64,000 bases of DNA from Bordetella genomosp. 9 (GCF_002261425.1 NZ_NEVJ01000001.1:372001-436000); one strand, 5' to 3'. Positions 53,481-63,527 are shown, counted from the first letter of the stretch. Program-made: numbers and translations. Notes: generated from the letters alone by a model not told the origin.

Positions 53481-54851
53481 TCAGCGCGCGGGACCGGTCC
53501 AGACCGATTTGATGTTGGTGAATTCCTTCAAGCCATAGCTGCTCAGCTCGCGGCCATAGCCGGATTGCTTGATGCCGCCGAAGGGCAGGCGCGGATCCGA
53601 CGCGACGGTGCCGTTGATGAACACGGCGCCGGCCTCGATCTCGCGCGCCAGGACATCGGCCCGCTCCAGGTCGCCGGTCCACAGCGCGGCGCCCAGGCCG
53701 AAGACCGTGTCGTTGGCGATGCGGATGGCGTCGTCGGCATCCTTGCAGCGGATGATGGCCGCGGCCGGGCCGAAGGTCTCATCGCGGCCGGCGGCCATGT
53801 CGGGGGTGACGCGGTCCAGCACCGTAGGCTCGAAGAAATAGCCCTTGCCTTCGCGCGGCGCACCGCCGGCCAGCAGGCGCGCGCCCGCGTCCACCGACGC
53901 GCGCACCTGCTGGTGCAGGTCGTCGCGCAGGTTGTCGCGCGCCATCGGCCCGACATCCACGCCGGTATCGCGCGGGTCGCCCACCTTGAGCGCGCGGGTA
54001 TGGGTGATGAAGGCCTCGACGAAGGCGTCCGCCACCTGGCTTTCGACGATGAAGCGCTTGGCCGAAATGCAGCTCTGGCCGGTGTTGTGGAAACGCGCCT
54101 TGACGGCCGTGCGGGCGGCCAGGTCGATGTCGGCGTCGGCCAGGACGATGAAGGGATCCGATCCGCCCAGTTCCAGCACCTGTTTCTTCAGCGCCGCGCC
54201 GGCCTGGGAAGCGATGGTGCGGCCCACGGGCGTCGAGCCGGTGAAGGTGACCGCGGCGATGCGGTCGTCGGCGATCAGGTCCTGGACCCGCGAGGAATTC
54301 ACCAGCAGGGTGGAGAACAGTCCCTTGGGGGCATCGGCGCGCTCGAACACCTTGGCCAGCGCCAGGGCGCACTGCGGCACGTTGTTGGCGTGCTTGAGCA
54401 CCGCCGTGTTGCCCGCCAGCAGCGCCGGCGCGGCGAAGCGCATGACCTGCCAGAACGGGTAGTTCCACGGCATGACGGCCAGCACGGTGCCCAGCGGGTC
54501 GAACACGACCTTGCTGTGGGTGGCGTTGCTCGCCACGATTTCCGGCGCCAGCAGGCGTTCGGCTTCGTTGGCGTAGTAATCGCAGTTGATCGCGCACTTT
54601 TCGACTTCGGCGATGGCTTCGGTGATGGGCTTGCCCATTTCCGCGGTGATCAGCGCCGCGTATTCGGCCTTGCCGGCGCGCAGGGTGGCGGCCAGCCGGC
54701 GCAGCAGGTCCTGGCGCTGGGCCAGGGTGGTGCGGCGCCAGTCGCGCTGCGCCGACTGCGCGCGCGCCAGCGTGGCTTCGATGGCGGCCGCGTCATGCTC
54801 GTCGAACGTGGCCAGCGTGGCTTCGTCGTAGGGATTGATCGAGTGAATCAT
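53481..54851 (-). CDS. NAD(P)-dependent semialdehyde dehydrogenase (Sad/GabD-like)
   Basis: A 456-residue aldehyde dehydrogenase of the succinate-semialdehyde type: PWNYPFWQVMRFAAPALLAG, the catalytic Glu in LELGGSDPFIV and the catalytic Cys in HNTGQSCISAKRF. Shorter than GabD, matching the Sad/YneI subgroup. Part of an operon with a Bug receptor, cupin and ABM protein; together they suggest uptake and oxidation of a hydroxy- or ketoacid, although the precise substrate is open. Confidence 0.88.
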   Translation of the reverse strand: MIHSINPYDEATLATFDEHDAAAIEATLARAQSAQRDWRRTTLAQRQDLLRRLAATLRAGKAEYAALITAEMGKPITEAIAEVEKCAINCDYYANEAERLLAPEIVASNATHSKVVFDPLGTVLAVMPWNYPFWQVMRFAAPALLAGNTAVLKHANNVPQCALALAKVFERADAPKGLFSTLLVNSSRVQDLIADDRIAAVTFTGSTPVGRTIASQAGAALKKQVLELGGSDPFIVLADADIDLAARTAVKARFHNTGQSCISAKRFIVESQVADAFVEAFITHTRALKVGDPRDTGVDVGPMARDNLRDDLHQQVRASVDAGARLLAGGAPREGKGYFFEPTVLDRVTPDMAAGRDETFGPAAAIIRCKDADDAIRIANDTVFGLGAALWTGDLERADVLAREIEAGAVFINGTVASDPRLPFGGIKQSGYGRELSSYGLKEFTNIKSVWTGPAR

Positions 54852-54878
54852 GTATACCTTTTTGGCGCGGGGGCGCCG

Positions 54879-55859
54879 TTACTCCGCTTGAATGTTGTTG
54901 TCCCGGATCAGTTTGCCGTAGGTGGCATAGCCTTCCGCGGTGCGCTTGCCCAGTTCCGCCGGCGACGAGCCCACCGGGTTGGCGCCCTGCGCGGCCAGCT
55001 TGGCCTGCACCTCGGGCTTGGCCAGCACCTGCTTGATGGTGGCGTTCAGCTTGTCCACCACCGCGGGCGGCGTCTTGGCCGGCGCGACGATGACGAACCA
55101 CGACGAGAAAAGGAAGCCGGGCGAGCCCGATTCGGAGATCGTCGGCGCGTTGGGATATTCAGCCAGCCGCTTCTCGGAGGAAATGCCCAGCAGGTCCACG
55201 CGCTTGCTGTCGATCAGGCTCTTGGACGTCGCCAGCGCCTGGAAGGCGACCTTCGCTTCGCCGCCCGCCACGCCCAGCGCCGCCGGCGTCGCGCCGCGGT
55301 AGGGGACGTGCACCATGTTCAGCTTGTTCTCGGAGGCGAACAGCGCCATGGCGATGTGCTGGGGGCTGCCGATACCGCCCGACGCGTATTCGATGCGTCC
55401 GGGCGCCGCCTTCGCCGCCGCGATCAGGTCGCCGGCGTTCTTGTACAGGCCCGGCGTGGCGATCAGGCTCCATTCGAAGGTCGTCACCAGCGACACCGGC
55501 GCGAAGTCCTTCAGCGGATTCCACGGCGTTTTCGACAGGTTGGGCACCATGGTCAGGATGCTGTCGTTGAAGGCGCCGATGGTGTAGCCGTCCGGATTGG
55601 CGGTGGCCACCCGGTTGGCGCCGATGGCGCCCGCGGCGCCCGGCAGGTTTTCCACGACGATCGATTGGTTCAGGATCTTGCCCATTTCCTGGGCCACCAG
55701 GCGCGCCACATTATCGACGGCGCTGGCGGTGGCCAGCGGGATGATCATGGTGATGGGGCGTTCCGGATACTCCGCCCGGGCCTGTTGGGCGATGCCGCCC
55801 GCCAGACAGAGCGCGGCGGCCACTTTGGCGGCCAAGCGACATTTATTCCATGCCTTCAC
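54879..55859 (-). CDS. Bug-family periplasmic substrate-binding protein
   Basis: A 326-residue TctC/Bug receptor. The start is a GTG at 55859, six bases after AGGAG, opening a signal peptide that ends at QQARA. Mature hallmarks: YPERPITMIIPLATASAVDN and VVENLPGAAGAIGANRV. First gene of its operon and divergent from the LysR gene at 56034; a large dyad (55935-55971) lies between. No TctA/B partner adjacent. Confidence 0.9.
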   Translation of the reverse strand: MKAWNKCRLAAKVAAALCLAGGIAQQARAEYPERPITMIIPLATASAVDNVARLVAQEMGKILNQSIVVENLPGAAGAIGANRVATANPDGYTIGAFNDSILTMVPNLSKTPWNPLKDFAPVSLVTTFEWSLIATPGLYKNAGDLIAAAKAAPGRIEYASGGIGSPQHIAMALFASENKLNMVHVPYRGATPAALGVAGGEAKVAFQALATSKSLIDSKRVDLLGISSEKRLAEYPNAPTISESGSPGFLFSSWFVIVAPAKTPPAVVDKLNATIKQVLAKPEVQAKLAAQGANPVGSSPAELGKRTAEGYATYGKLIRDNNIQAE

Positions 55860-55934
55860 AGCGTTCTCCTCATTATTGGTTATGCCTTGCAGCCTTGCCC
55901 GCGACACTCTAGGCAGGCCCCCGCAGGCTGTCCA

Positions 55935-55971
55935 ATGGCGATTTTCTATTTCTTGCATCGAAAGCCGCCAT
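55935..55971. promoter_or_regulatory. Dyad in the Bug / LysR control region
   Basis: ATGGCGATTTTC, 13-base centre, GAAAGCCGCCAT: 10 of 12 positions pair. Position between divergent LysR and target genes suits a LysR operator. Confidence 0.5.
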
Positions 55972-56033
55972 AATTCGTTACGCTTACGCCTGGCCGCCGT
56001 AACCGACGGCCGCCCAGGGGGGCCGTTGCCGAT

Positions 56034-56972
56034 ATGACCAATAAATCCGGAATCAAGCTGCGCCAGTTGGAGTATTTCCTGGCTATCGCCGACACGCTGC
56101 ATTTTTCCAAGGCGGCGGAAAAGCTGTTCGTGACCCAGCCGACCCTGTCCCACCAGCTGGCCGAGCTGGAGGCGCACCTGGGCAAGGCGCTGTTCGACCG
56201 CTCCGGCAAGCACATCCGGCTGACCCAGGAAGGCCAGGTTTTCCACGCCTACGCCAGGCGCACCCTGGACGAACTGGCGGCGGGCTGCGCGGCCGTCGAG
56301 GAGCTGGACGCCCTGCGGCGCGGCCATCTGAGAATAGGCGCCAGCCAGTCCTTCATGCGCAAGCTGCTGCCGCCGGTGGTGGCGGAATTCATGCGCAGCT
56401 ACCCGGACGTCCGGCTGACCGTCACCGAGATGATGGCGCCGATGATCGAGGCGCAACTGGCCGCCGGCGACCTGCACCTGGGCATCGCCTTCATTCCGGC
56501 GCGGCTGGAAGACACCGAAGTGGAGTCCCTCTTCACCGAGCGCCTGATGCTGATGGTGGGCAGGGAGCATCGCCTGGCGGCGCGCAAACGGGTGCGCCTG
56601 TCCGATCTGGCGCGGGAGCCGCTGGTGTTGATGACCCGCGACTACTACACCCGCTCGCTGGTCGACCAGTATTTCGACCAGCGCGGCCTGGTGCCGAACA
56701 TCGTCTGCGAAACCAATGCGCTGAGCCTGATGATGGACCTGGCGGCGGACTCCCAGGCCGCCACGCTGCTGCCGGAAAGCACCATCGACCCGTCCGAGAC
56801 AGTCGCGGTGATCCCCGTCTATGAGCCGGTGCCCATACGCGTGACCGCGTTGCTGTGGTCCAAGCGCCATCACCGGACGACGGCGGCCACGACCTTCGCG
56901 CGCCTGCTGCGCGACCGGCTGCAGGCGGCGGACCCGGCCCTGCGCCGCGCCGTGGCGTCCGTTACGCAATGA
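56034..56972 (+). CDS. LysR-family transcriptional regulator (CynR-like)
   Basis: A 312-residue LysR regulator: helix-turn-helix in residues 8-68 (LHFSKAAEKLFVTQPTLSHQ) and effector domain from about residue 98. Divergent from the Bug/dehydrogenase operon and likely its regulator, with the dyad at 55935 as candidate operator. Overall form close to CynR/CbbR-type proteins. Confidence 0.9.
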   Translation: MTNKSGIKLRQLEYFLAIADTLHFSKAAEKLFVTQPTLSHQLAELEAHLGKALFDRSGKHIRLTQEGQVFHAYARRTLDELAAGCAAVEELDALRRGHLRIGASQSFMRKLLPPVVAEFMRSYPDVRLTVTEMMAPMIEAQLAAGDLHLGIAFIPARLEDTEVESLFTERLMLMVGREHRLAARKRVRLSDLAREPLVLMTRDYYTRSLVDQYFDQRGLVPNIVCETNALSLMMDLAADSQAATLLPESTIDPSETVAVIPVYEPVPIRVTALLWSKRHHRTTAATTFARLLRDRLQAADPALRRAVASVTQ

Positions 56973-57064
56973 AGCACCCTTGGACGGATCATGCGGGCGG
57001 CCTGCCTACAATACAGGCTTCGGCCATGGAGGCGCAGCCTCGGCCCGTCCCAGGAGATTCCCCG

Positions 57065-57589
57065 ATGCCGCTTCTTACCTTGACCCGTTGCACCGTATTG
57101 GCGATCGCCGCCGTCAGCCTGGCGGGATGCTCGACGACGACGGGACATGCGCAAGCGCAGGGGCCTGGCGCGGCGCAGGCCGCCACGACGTCCGATTCCC
57201 TGGCGCAGACCAACTGGCGGCTGGTCCGCTGGCAGTCGCCGGACGGCTCGGATTACCCGCTGCAGCTGGGGCAGATCTACCCGCCCCTGAGCATCGGTTT
57301 CACGGCGCGGAATCGGGATTACCGGGTGTCCGGCTATTCCGGTTGCAATGAATTCGCCGGCACCTATCAGTTGCAGGGCGGCAAGCTGACGATTACGCTG
57401 CCGTCCAGCCGCACATTGAAGTGCGGCACCCCGGAACTCGGCGAGGCCGAGCGTGCCTATCTGTCAGCGCTGGCGCACATCGGTTCGTTCAGCCTGGATA
57501 GCGGCGGGGCGCCGCACCAGATGATTTTTACCGTACGCAACGGCGATGTCCTGACGTTCCTGCGCGGCCAGGATATCCCGGCGCGTTGA
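57065..57589 (+). CDS. META-domain lipoprotein, first of a tandem pair
   Basis: A 174-residue lipoprotein: signal peptide with lipobox SLAGC (Cys22) then a META domain (about 47-170) containing TNWRLVRWQ and the motif VSGYSGCNEFAGTY. META proteins such as HslJ are linked to envelope stress and novobiocin resistance in E. coli; function here is unknown. AGGAG precedes the ATG. The next gene encodes a paralogue 15 bases downstream. Confidence 0.85.
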   Translation: MPLLTLTRCTVLAIAAVSLAGCSTTTGHAQAQGPGAAQAATTSDSLAQTNWRLVRWQSPDGSDYPLQLGQIYPPLSIGFTARNRDYRVSGYSGCNEFAGTYQLQGGKLTITLPSSRTLKCGTPELGEAERAYLSALAHIGSFSLDSGGAPHQMIFTVRNGDVLTFLRGQDIPAR

Positions 57590-57604
57590 TCCAGGAGTCT
57601 TTCC

Positions 57605-58132
57605 ATGCTTTTCTCCCGCACGCGCCGCATCGCCTGCATTCTTTCGTCGGCGGCCGCGCTGGCCGCGCTGGCGGCCTGCGCCCATCGCGTGCAGCCGGAC
57701 CTGGCGCAGGCGCGCTACCAGCCCGCCTATGCGTCCGACTTCCTGGCCCAGACCAACTGGGTGCTGGCGCGCTGGACGCGCGCCGGCGGCACGCTGCGGA
57801 CCATCCCCCACAACGACGGGCGTGAGCGGCCTATCACCATGGGCTTCATCCATGAAGGCGCGCAGCTGCGCGTGGCGGGCTACGCGGGCTGCAACAACTA
57901 CAGCAGCGACTACACGGTCGCCAATGGCAACCTGATCATCCGTTCGGCCCCGGTGGCGACGCGCATGGCCTGCGCGCGCCCGGAACTGAACCAGGTGGAA
58001 CAGGATTTCCTGGCGTCGCTCACACGCGTCCGGGCTACGTCGGTGGACGACATGGGCAACCCCCATCGGCTGTCGCTGACGCTGGATAACGGCGAGGTCC
58101 TCGACTTCGCGCGTGCCGATATGGGGCGTTGA
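57605..58132 (+). CDS. META-domain lipoprotein, second of a tandem pair
   Basis: A 175-residue paralogue of the protein at 57065, with its own lipobox (LAALAAC, Cys25) and META domain ([23 protein letters not shown]). AGGAG precedes the ATG by 8 bases. Sequence identity to the first copy is modest outside the motifs, so the duplication is old. Its stop is followed within eight bases by the TrhO-like start. Confidence 0.85.
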   Translation: MLFSRTRRIACILSSAAALAALAACAHRVQPDLAQARYQPAYASDFLAQTNWVLARWTRAGGTLRTIPHNDGRERPITMGFIHEGAQLRVAGYAGCNNYSSDYTVANGNLIIRSAPVATRMACARPELNQVEQDFLASLTRVRATSVDDMGNPHRLSLTLDNGEVLDFARADMGR

Positions 58133-58140
58133 GCAGGCGC

Positions 58141-58962
58141 ATGGGCAAGATCGTCAATATCGCGGCGTACAAGTTCGTCACCCTGGGTGACGCCGCGGCG
58201 CTGCGCGAACGGGTAAAGGAATGCGCCTCGGCGCGCGCGCTGAAGGGCACGGTGCTGCTGGCGCCGGAAGGCATCAACCTGTTCCTGTCCGGCGACGAGC
58301 AGGCGATCGCGGCTTTCCTCGAATGGCTGCGGGCGGACGTGCGCTTCGCGGACCTGGAAGCCAAGTACAGCTACTCCGACGAGGTGCCGTTCCGCAAGCT
58401 GCTGGTCAAGGCCAAGCGGGAAATCATCCGCATGGATCATCCGGCCATACGTCCCGAAGCCGGCCGCGCGCCCGGCGTGGACGCCCGGACCCTGGCGCGC
58501 TGGCTGGCGCGCGGCACGGACGACGCCGGCCGCCCCATCGTCATGCTGGATACCCGCAATGCTTTCGAGGTCGACGCGGGCACCTTCGAAGGCGCGCTCG
58601 ATTGGCGCATCGAGCGCTTCACGCAGTTCCCGGCCGCCATGCGCGAGCATCGCGCCGAGCTGGAAGGCAAGACGGTGGTCAGCTTCTGCACGGGCGGGAT
58701 ACGCTGCGAGAAAGCCGCGCTGTTCATGGCCGAGGAAGGCGTGCGCGACGTCTACCAGTTGGAGGGCGGCATCCTGAAGTATTTCGAGGAAACCGGCGGA
58801 CCGGGTTTCAAGGGCAGTTGCTTCGTCTTCGATGAACGCGAGCTGCTGGGGCCGGACCTGTCGCCGGCGGCGGCGGGTTCGGCACCGACCCCGACGACCC
58901 CGACGACCGCGACGACTCCCACCGCCGCCGCCGGGGCGGCGCCCGCCACTGCTTCCTGCTGA
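58141..58962 (+). CDS. trhO: TrhO-like tRNA uridine hydroxylase (rhodanese domain), short form
   Basis: A 273-residue YceA/TrhO-family protein that in relatives makes 5-hydroxyuridine at tRNA position 34. N-terminal ferredoxin-like domain ([27 protein letters not shown]) and rhodanese domain with the catalytic Cys183 in [13 protein letters not shown]. coli TrhO is about 350 residues and has further conserved C-terminal sequence; here after [13 protein letters not shown] there is only a Pro/Thr/Ala-rich tail ending in Cys. ATG 58141 is favoured over a TTG at 58129 overlapping the previous stop. Confidence 0.82.
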   Translation: MGKIVNIAAYKFVTLGDAAALRERVKECASARALKGTVLLAPEGINLFLSGDEQAIAAFLEWLRADVRFADLEAKYSYSDEVPFRKLLVKAKREIIRMDHPAIRPEAGRAPGVDARTLARWLARGTDDAGRPIVMLDTRNAFEVDAGTFEGALDWRIERFTQFPAAMREHRAELEGKTVVSFCTGGIRCEKAALFMAEEGVRDVYQLEGGILKYFEETGGPGFKGSCFVFDERELLGPDLSPAAAGSAPTPTTPTTATTPTAAAGAAPATASC

Positions 58963-58970
58963 GGACCCGC

Positions 58971-59741
58971 ATGTCGCAAGCGCCCTTGGGCATCATGGCC
59001 GCCCTGCATGACGAGATCGCCGGCCTGCTCGCGCACATGGGGCCGGGCGCGGCCTGCCGGCGCATCGGCATGCGCGATTATTACGTCGGCGATCTGTACG
59101 GCCAGCCTTGCGTGGTGGTGCTCGCGCGCATCGGCAAGGTCGCGGCCGCGGCGACGGCCGTCACGCTGATCCGCGAGTTCGACGTGCGCGCGGTGCTGTT
59201 CACCGGCCTGGCCGGCGGCGTCGCGCCAGGTGTGAACGTCGGCGATGTGGTGATCGCGGATGCCTTGCTGCATCACGACCTGGACGCGCGTCCCTTGTTC
59301 CCGCAGTATGAGGTGCCCCTGCTGGGCGTCAGCCGCCTGCCCACCGACGCGCGGATGAACGGCGTGCTGGCGCAGTGCGCCGCCGACTACCTGGCCCTGG
59401 TGCTGGGGCGCGACGTGGATGCCGCCACGCGCGATCTGTTCGCCATAGGCTCGCCCATGCTGCATCGCGGCCTGATCGCCAGCGGCGACCGCTTCATCAG
59501 CGACGCCGACACCGCCGGGGGCGTGTCGAGCGCGCTGCCGGACGCGCTATGCGTGGAAATGGAAGGCGCGGCGGTGGCCCAGGTGTGCCACGAATACGAG
59601 ATCCCCTGCGCGGTGCTGCGCACGATCTCGGATCGCGCGGACATCGCCGCGCCGGTGGATTTCGCCGGCTTCCTGACGCATATCGCCAGCCATTATTCCA
59701 ACGGCATCGTCAGCCGTTTCATCGAGGCTTATACCGAATGA
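58971..59741 (+). CDS. mtnN: 5'-methylthioadenosine/S-adenosylhomocysteine nucleosidase
   Basis: A 256-residue nucleoside hydrolase releasing adenine from MTA and SAH. Catalytic motifs are CVEMEGAAVAQV (the 2'-hydroxyl-binding Met-Glu) and RTISDRADI with the catalytic Asp. The N-terminal IMAALHDEI is the usual start of the fold. Lies eight bases after the TrhO-like gene, probably co-transcribed, and converges with metG, which also bears on methionine metabolism. Confidence 0.88.
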   Translation: MSQAPLGIMAALHDEIAGLLAHMGPGAACRRIGMRDYYVGDLYGQPCVVVLARIGKVAAAATAVTLIREFDVRAVLFTGLAGGVAPGVNVGDVVIADALLHHDLDARPLFPQYEVPLLGVSRLPTDARMNGVLAQCAADYLALVLGRDVDAATRDLFAIGSPMLHRGLIASGDRFISDADTAGGVSSALPDALCVEMEGAAVAQVCHEYEIPCAVLRTISDRADIAAPVDFAGFLTHIASHYSNGIVSRFIEAYTE

Positions 59742-59751
59742 CCCGCGCGCG

Positions 59752-59769
59752 GCGCGTCAGCTGACGCGC
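59752..59769. other. Perfect 18-base palindrome at the mtnN/metG convergence
   Basis: GCGCGTCAG joined directly to CTGACGCGC, overlapping the metG stop codon. There is no loop or T-run, so it is a poor terminator; possible protein site or chance. Confidence 0.3.
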
Positions 59770-61922
59770 ATGCCGGGCTGTGCGCCCGAGCCCGGCTCCA
59801 GCACGTAGATCCCCGGATGGGCCGATTCGTCGGCGTGGCTGGCGGCCAGCACCATGCCTTCGGAAATGCCGAACTTCATCTTGCGCGGCGCCAGGTTGGC
59901 GACCATCACGGTCAGCTTGCCGATCAGATCCTGCGGCTGGTAGGCCGACTTGATGCCGGAAAACACATTGCGATGGCGGCCTTCGCCGACGTCCAGCGTC
60001 AGGCGCAGCAGCTTGCTGGAGCCTTCGACTTCTTCGCAGTTCACGATACGCGCGACGCGCAGGTCGATCTTGGCGAAGTCATCGATGGTGATCGTATCGG
60101 CGATGGCCTCGCCGCCGGGCGCGGGCGCATCGCTCGCTGCCTGGCCGCTGGCCTGGCTCGCGCCGCCACCCGCCGCCGCGGCCTTCGCCGCCTGCTTGGC
60201 GCCGCCCTGAGGCGCCGCTTTCGCGGCAGGTTCCGACGGCGCGTCCACCAGGCGGTCCAGCATGTCCGGATCCACGCGCTGCATCAGATGCTTGAACGGC
60301 GCGATGCCCAGCGGCAGCATGGCCGCATCCTGCCAGACGAAACCGGCGGGTTGGCCGAACAGTTCGCGCGCGACGCGGTCGGCCAGCGCCGGCAGCACCG
60401 GCGCGAGCATCACCGACAGCGCCTTGAAGCCGGCCAGCGCGCGCGAGCAGATGTCCTGCAGCGTGGCCTTCTGCTCGTCGCTGGCGGTGGCGATGCCCTT
60501 GGCCATGACCCAGGGCTGGGCGGCGTCGAAGGCCTGGTTGATGCGATCCGCGTACGCCATGATGTCGCGGATGGCGCGTCCGTATTCGCGGGCTTCCAGC
60601 GCGGCCTGCACGGCGGCCGCCTGCTCCGCGAGTTCGGCGGACAGCGCCTGGGTGTCGCCCTGGTAGGCCAGCGCGCCGTTGAAGTGCCGCGTAATGAAGT
60701 TGGCCGCGCGGCTGGCGATGTTCACGTATTTGCCGATCAGGTCGCTGTTGACCCGGGCGATGAAGTCTTCCGCGGTGAAGTCGACGTCTTCCACCTTGGC
60801 GTTCAGCTTGGCGGCGATGTAGTAGCGCAGCCATTCCGGATCCATGCCCACGTCCAGGTAACGCAGCGGCGAAATGCCGGTGCCGCGGCTCTTGGACATC
60901 TTCTCGCCGCTGACGGTGATGAAACCGTGCACGTTCAACGCGTCGGGCGTCTTGCGGCCGGCGAACTTCAGCATCGCCGGCCAGAACAGGGCGTGGAAGT
61001 AAATGATGTCCTTGCCGATGAAGTGCACCTGCTCGGTCGCCCCGGTGGGGTCCAGCAGCGCGTCGAAATCCAGGCCCTGCTTGTCGCAATAGGCCTTGAG
61101 CGAAGCCAGGTAGCCGACGGGCGCGTCCAGCCAGACGTAGAAGTACTTGCCCGGCGCGTCCGGGATTTCGATACCGAAATAGGGAGCTTCGCGCGAAATG
61201 TCCCAGTCGCCCAGCTTGGCTTCGGCGTCATCCGCGCCCAGCCATTCGCGCGTCTTGGCCAGCACTTCGGGCTGCAGGTGGCGCGTGCCGGCGGCGTTGG
61301 CGCTGGCCGTCCAGTCGCGCAGGAAGGCGACGCAGCGCGGGTCCGACAGCTTGAAGAAGAAATGCTCCGAGCTCTTCAGGACCGGGGTGGCCTTGGTCAG
61401 CGTCGAATAGGGATTGATCAGCTCGGTCGGGGCGTAGACCGCGCCGCATACCTCGCAGGAATCGCCGTACTGGTCCTTGGAATGGCAGACCGGGCATTCG
61501 CCCTTGATGTATCGGTCCGCCAGGAACATGCCCTTGACCGGATCGTAGAACTGCTCGATGGTGCGGGTCTCGATCAGGCCCTGGGCCTTGAGCGCGCGGT
61601 AGATTTCCTGCGACAGCGCGACGTTTTCCGGCGAATCCGTGGAATGCCAGTGATCGAAGCGGATGTGGAAACCGTTCAGGTAGCGCGGCCGTTCGGCGGC
61701 GTAGCGGGCGACCAGGTCGCGTGGCGTAATGCCTTCGCTCTCGGCCTTCAGCATGATGGGCGCGCCGTGGGCGTCGTCGGCCCCGACGAAGTGCACCGTA
61801 TGCCCGGCCATGCGCATGGCTCTCACCCAGATATCGGCCTGGATGTACTCCATGATGTGGCCAATGTGGAAAGAGCCATTGGCGTAGGGCAGGGCGGTGG
61901 TGACGAACAGGGTGCGTGGCAT
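59757..61922 (-). CDS. metG: Methionyl-tRNA synthetase
   Basis: A 721-residue class I aminoacyl-tRNA synthetase charging tRNA-Met. HIGH-type motif FHIGH at 18-22, zinc-knuckle cysteines [19 protein letters not shown] near 143-161, KMSKS near 342 (GEKMSKSRG), an anticodon-binding helical domain, then an Ala/Gly-rich linker (about 560-620) and a C-terminal EMAP/Arc1p-like tRNA-binding domain ([20 protein letters not shown]). Length matches the dimeric bacterial MetG form. Confidence 0.97.
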   Translation of the reverse strand: MPRTLFVTTALPYANGSFHIGHIMEYIQADIWVRAMRMAGHTVHFVGADDAHGAPIMLKAESEGITPRDLVARYAAERPRYLNGFHIRFDHWHSTDSPENVALSQEIYRALKAQGLIETRTIEQFYDPVKGMFLADRYIKGECPVCHSKDQYGDSCEVCGAVYAPTELINPYSTLTKATPVLKSSEHFFFKLSDPRCVAFLRDWTASANAAGTRHLQPEVLAKTREWLGADDAEAKLGDWDISREAPYFGIEIPDAPGKYFYVWLDAPVGYLASLKAYCDKQGLDFDALLDPTGATEQVHFIGKDIIYFHALFWPAMLKFAGRKTPDALNVHGFITVSGEKMSKSRGTGISPLRYLDVGMDPEWLRYYIAAKLNAKVEDVDFTAEDFIARVNSDLIGKYVNIASRAANFITRHFNGALAYQGDTQALSAELAEQAAAVQAALEAREYGRAIRDIMAYADRINQAFDAAQPWVMAKGIATASDEQKATLQDICSRALAGFKALSVMLAPVLPALADRVARELFGQPAGFVWQDAAMLPLGIAPFKHLMQRVDPDMLDRLVDAPSEPAAKAAPQGGAKQAAKAAAAGGGASQASGQAASDAPAPGGEAIADTITIDDFAKIDLRVARIVNCEEVEGSSKLLRLTLDVGEGRHRNVFSGIKSAYQPQDLIGKLTVMVANLAPRKMKFGISEGMVLAASHADESAHPGIYVLEPGSGAQPGMRVS

Positions 61923-62022
61923 AACCGAGGGGCGAATTAGGAAACCGGACCCGGCATTTTAGAGCCAGTTCCGGCGGTCGCCCCGCGGGATGCGTTTACC
62001 CGGGTAGTGCGCCGCGCGGCGC

Positions 62023-62283
62023 CTAGCGGACTTCGCGCACTTCGACGTCGATGACGTCGGGGCGTACGCCCTGGAAAGGGCCGGCGGCCGGGCCGCGGGA
62101 TGCATTGCGCTGATGCCAGTAGGCCTTGACGCCGAACGGACGGCCACGGACCTTGGCGATTACATACAGGATGCCGACCGCGATGGCGGTCGACACCATG
62201 AATACCAGGGCCATGACGCCGCCGATAAGGGCAAGCACCGTGAAGGCGAGGGCGCGCACGAAGCGTGTAAGAGCGTTGTCCAT
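62023..62283 (-). CDS. Small membrane protein
   Basis: An 86-residue protein with one long hydrophobic span or hairpin (residues 8-44), a short basic loop (KVRGRPFGVKAYWHQRN) and an acidic C-terminus ending VDVEVREVR. No family recognised. Lies between metG and the Mrp gene, facing away from the latter across 155 bases. Confidence 0.7.
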   Translation of the reverse strand: MDNALTRFVRALAFTVLALIGGVMALVFMVSTAIAVGILYVIAKVRGRPFGVKAYWHQRNASRGPAAGPFQGVRPDVIDVEVREVR

Positions 62284-62438
62284 GCTAGAAAAGACGCTTG
62301 CGGCGCCGAAAAGTTCCTGCGGATTCCGCTATCCTTGCAACAATGCAGGAGCGATGAAAGCCGCACGGTGCTGAGAAAACAGGCTGCAACCGGAGCAGGC
62401 TCGCCAAAACCCGGCCATGCCTGTGGGAATATAGTGAC

Positions 62439-63524
62439 ATGAGTTTGACGATCCAACAAATAAAGGCGGTCCTGGAAGGTGTAACGGACCCGCTGACCGG
62501 CGCCAGTATCGGTAAATATGTAAAAGACCGCGACATCCATTTGGATGCCCATCCTTTGACCGTGGCCATCGAGCTGGGCTACCCGGCGCGTACCCAGCAG
62601 CAGGCCTTGCGGCAGGCGGCGATCGATGCGCTGGCCGCCGCCGGCGCGCCCGGGGCGCAGGTGTCGGTCACGTGGAAAATCGCCGCGCATGCCGTGCAAC
62701 GAAGCCTCAAGCCCCTGCCCAACGTCGCCAACATCATCGCCGTGGCATCCGGCAAGGGCGGCGTCGGCAAGAGCACCACCGCCGTCAACCTGGCGCTGGC
62801 CCTGGCGGCCGAAGGCGCGCAGGTGGGCGTGCTGGACGCCGACATCTACGGTCCCAGCGTGCCCACCATGCTGGGCATCTCCGGCCGGCCGGTCAGCCAT
62901 GACAACAAGTCCATGGAGCCCCTGCAGGGCCATGGGCTGCAGGCGAACTCCATCGGTTTCCTGATCGACGCCGATTCGCCCGCCATCTGGCGCGGCCCCA
63001 TGGTCACGCAGGCGCTGGAACAGCTGCTGCGCCAGACCAACTGGCGCGCGCTCGATTACCTGATCGTCGACATGCCCCCGGGCACCGGCGACATCGCCCT
63101 GACCCTGGCGCAGAAGGTGCCGGTGGTGGGCGCCGTGATCGTCACCACGCCGCAGGACATCGCATTGCTGGACGCTCGCAAGGGCCTGCGCATGTTCGAG
63201 AAGGTCGACGTGCCCATCCTGGGCGTGGTCGAGAACATGTCCATGCACATCTGCAGCAATTGCGGCCATGCCGAGGCCATTTTCGGCGCGGGCGGCGGCA
63301 AGCGCATGGCGGAGCAGTACAACGCCCGGTGGCTGGGCGGCCTGCCGCTGACCATGAACATTCGCGAGCAGACGGACGCGGGCAATCCCACGGTGGTGGC
63401 CGATCCCGCCAGCGAGGCCGCCGGCCTGTATCGGGACATCGCCCGCCGCGTGGCCGTTGCGGTGGCGGAGCTGCCGCGCGACATGGCGGGCAAGTTCCCG
63501 AATGTCGTCGTCCAGCAACCCTGA
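62439..63524 (+). CDS. apbC: Fe-S cluster carrier protein Mrp/ApbC
   Basis: A 361-residue P-loop ATPase of the Mrp/NBP35 family that carries and delivers [4Fe-4S] clusters. N-terminal DUF59-like domain (residues 1-90) then the deviant Walker A ASGKGGVGKSTT with the signature Lys, Walker B-like YLIVDMPPGTGD, and the cluster-ligating CSNC in HICSNCGHAE. A conserved metG/apbC neighbourhood is common in betaproteobacteria. Confidence 0.95.
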   Translation: MSLTIQQIKAVLEGVTDPLTGASIGKYVKDRDIHLDAHPLTVAIELGYPARTQQQALRQAAIDALAAAGAPGAQVSVTWKIAAHAVQRSLKPLPNVANIIAVASGKGGVGKSTTAVNLALALAAEGAQVGVLDADIYGPSVPTMLGISGRPVSHDNKSMEPLQGHGLQANSIGFLIDADSPAIWRGPMVTQALEQLLRQTNWRALDYLIVDMPPGTGDIALTLAQKVPVVGAVIVTTPQDIALLDARKGLRMFEKVDVPILGVVENMSMHICSNCGHAEAIFGAGGGKRMAEQYNARWLGGLPLTMNIREQTDAGNPTVVADPASEAAGLYRDIARRVAVAVAELPRDMAGKFPNVVVQQP

Positions 63525-63527
63525 CGC

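Noticed and set aside
58860..58962. GC-rich CGACGAC-type repeat in the TrhO-like tail as a CRISPR or VNTR
   Set aside because: It is coding, has irregular short units and no spacers.
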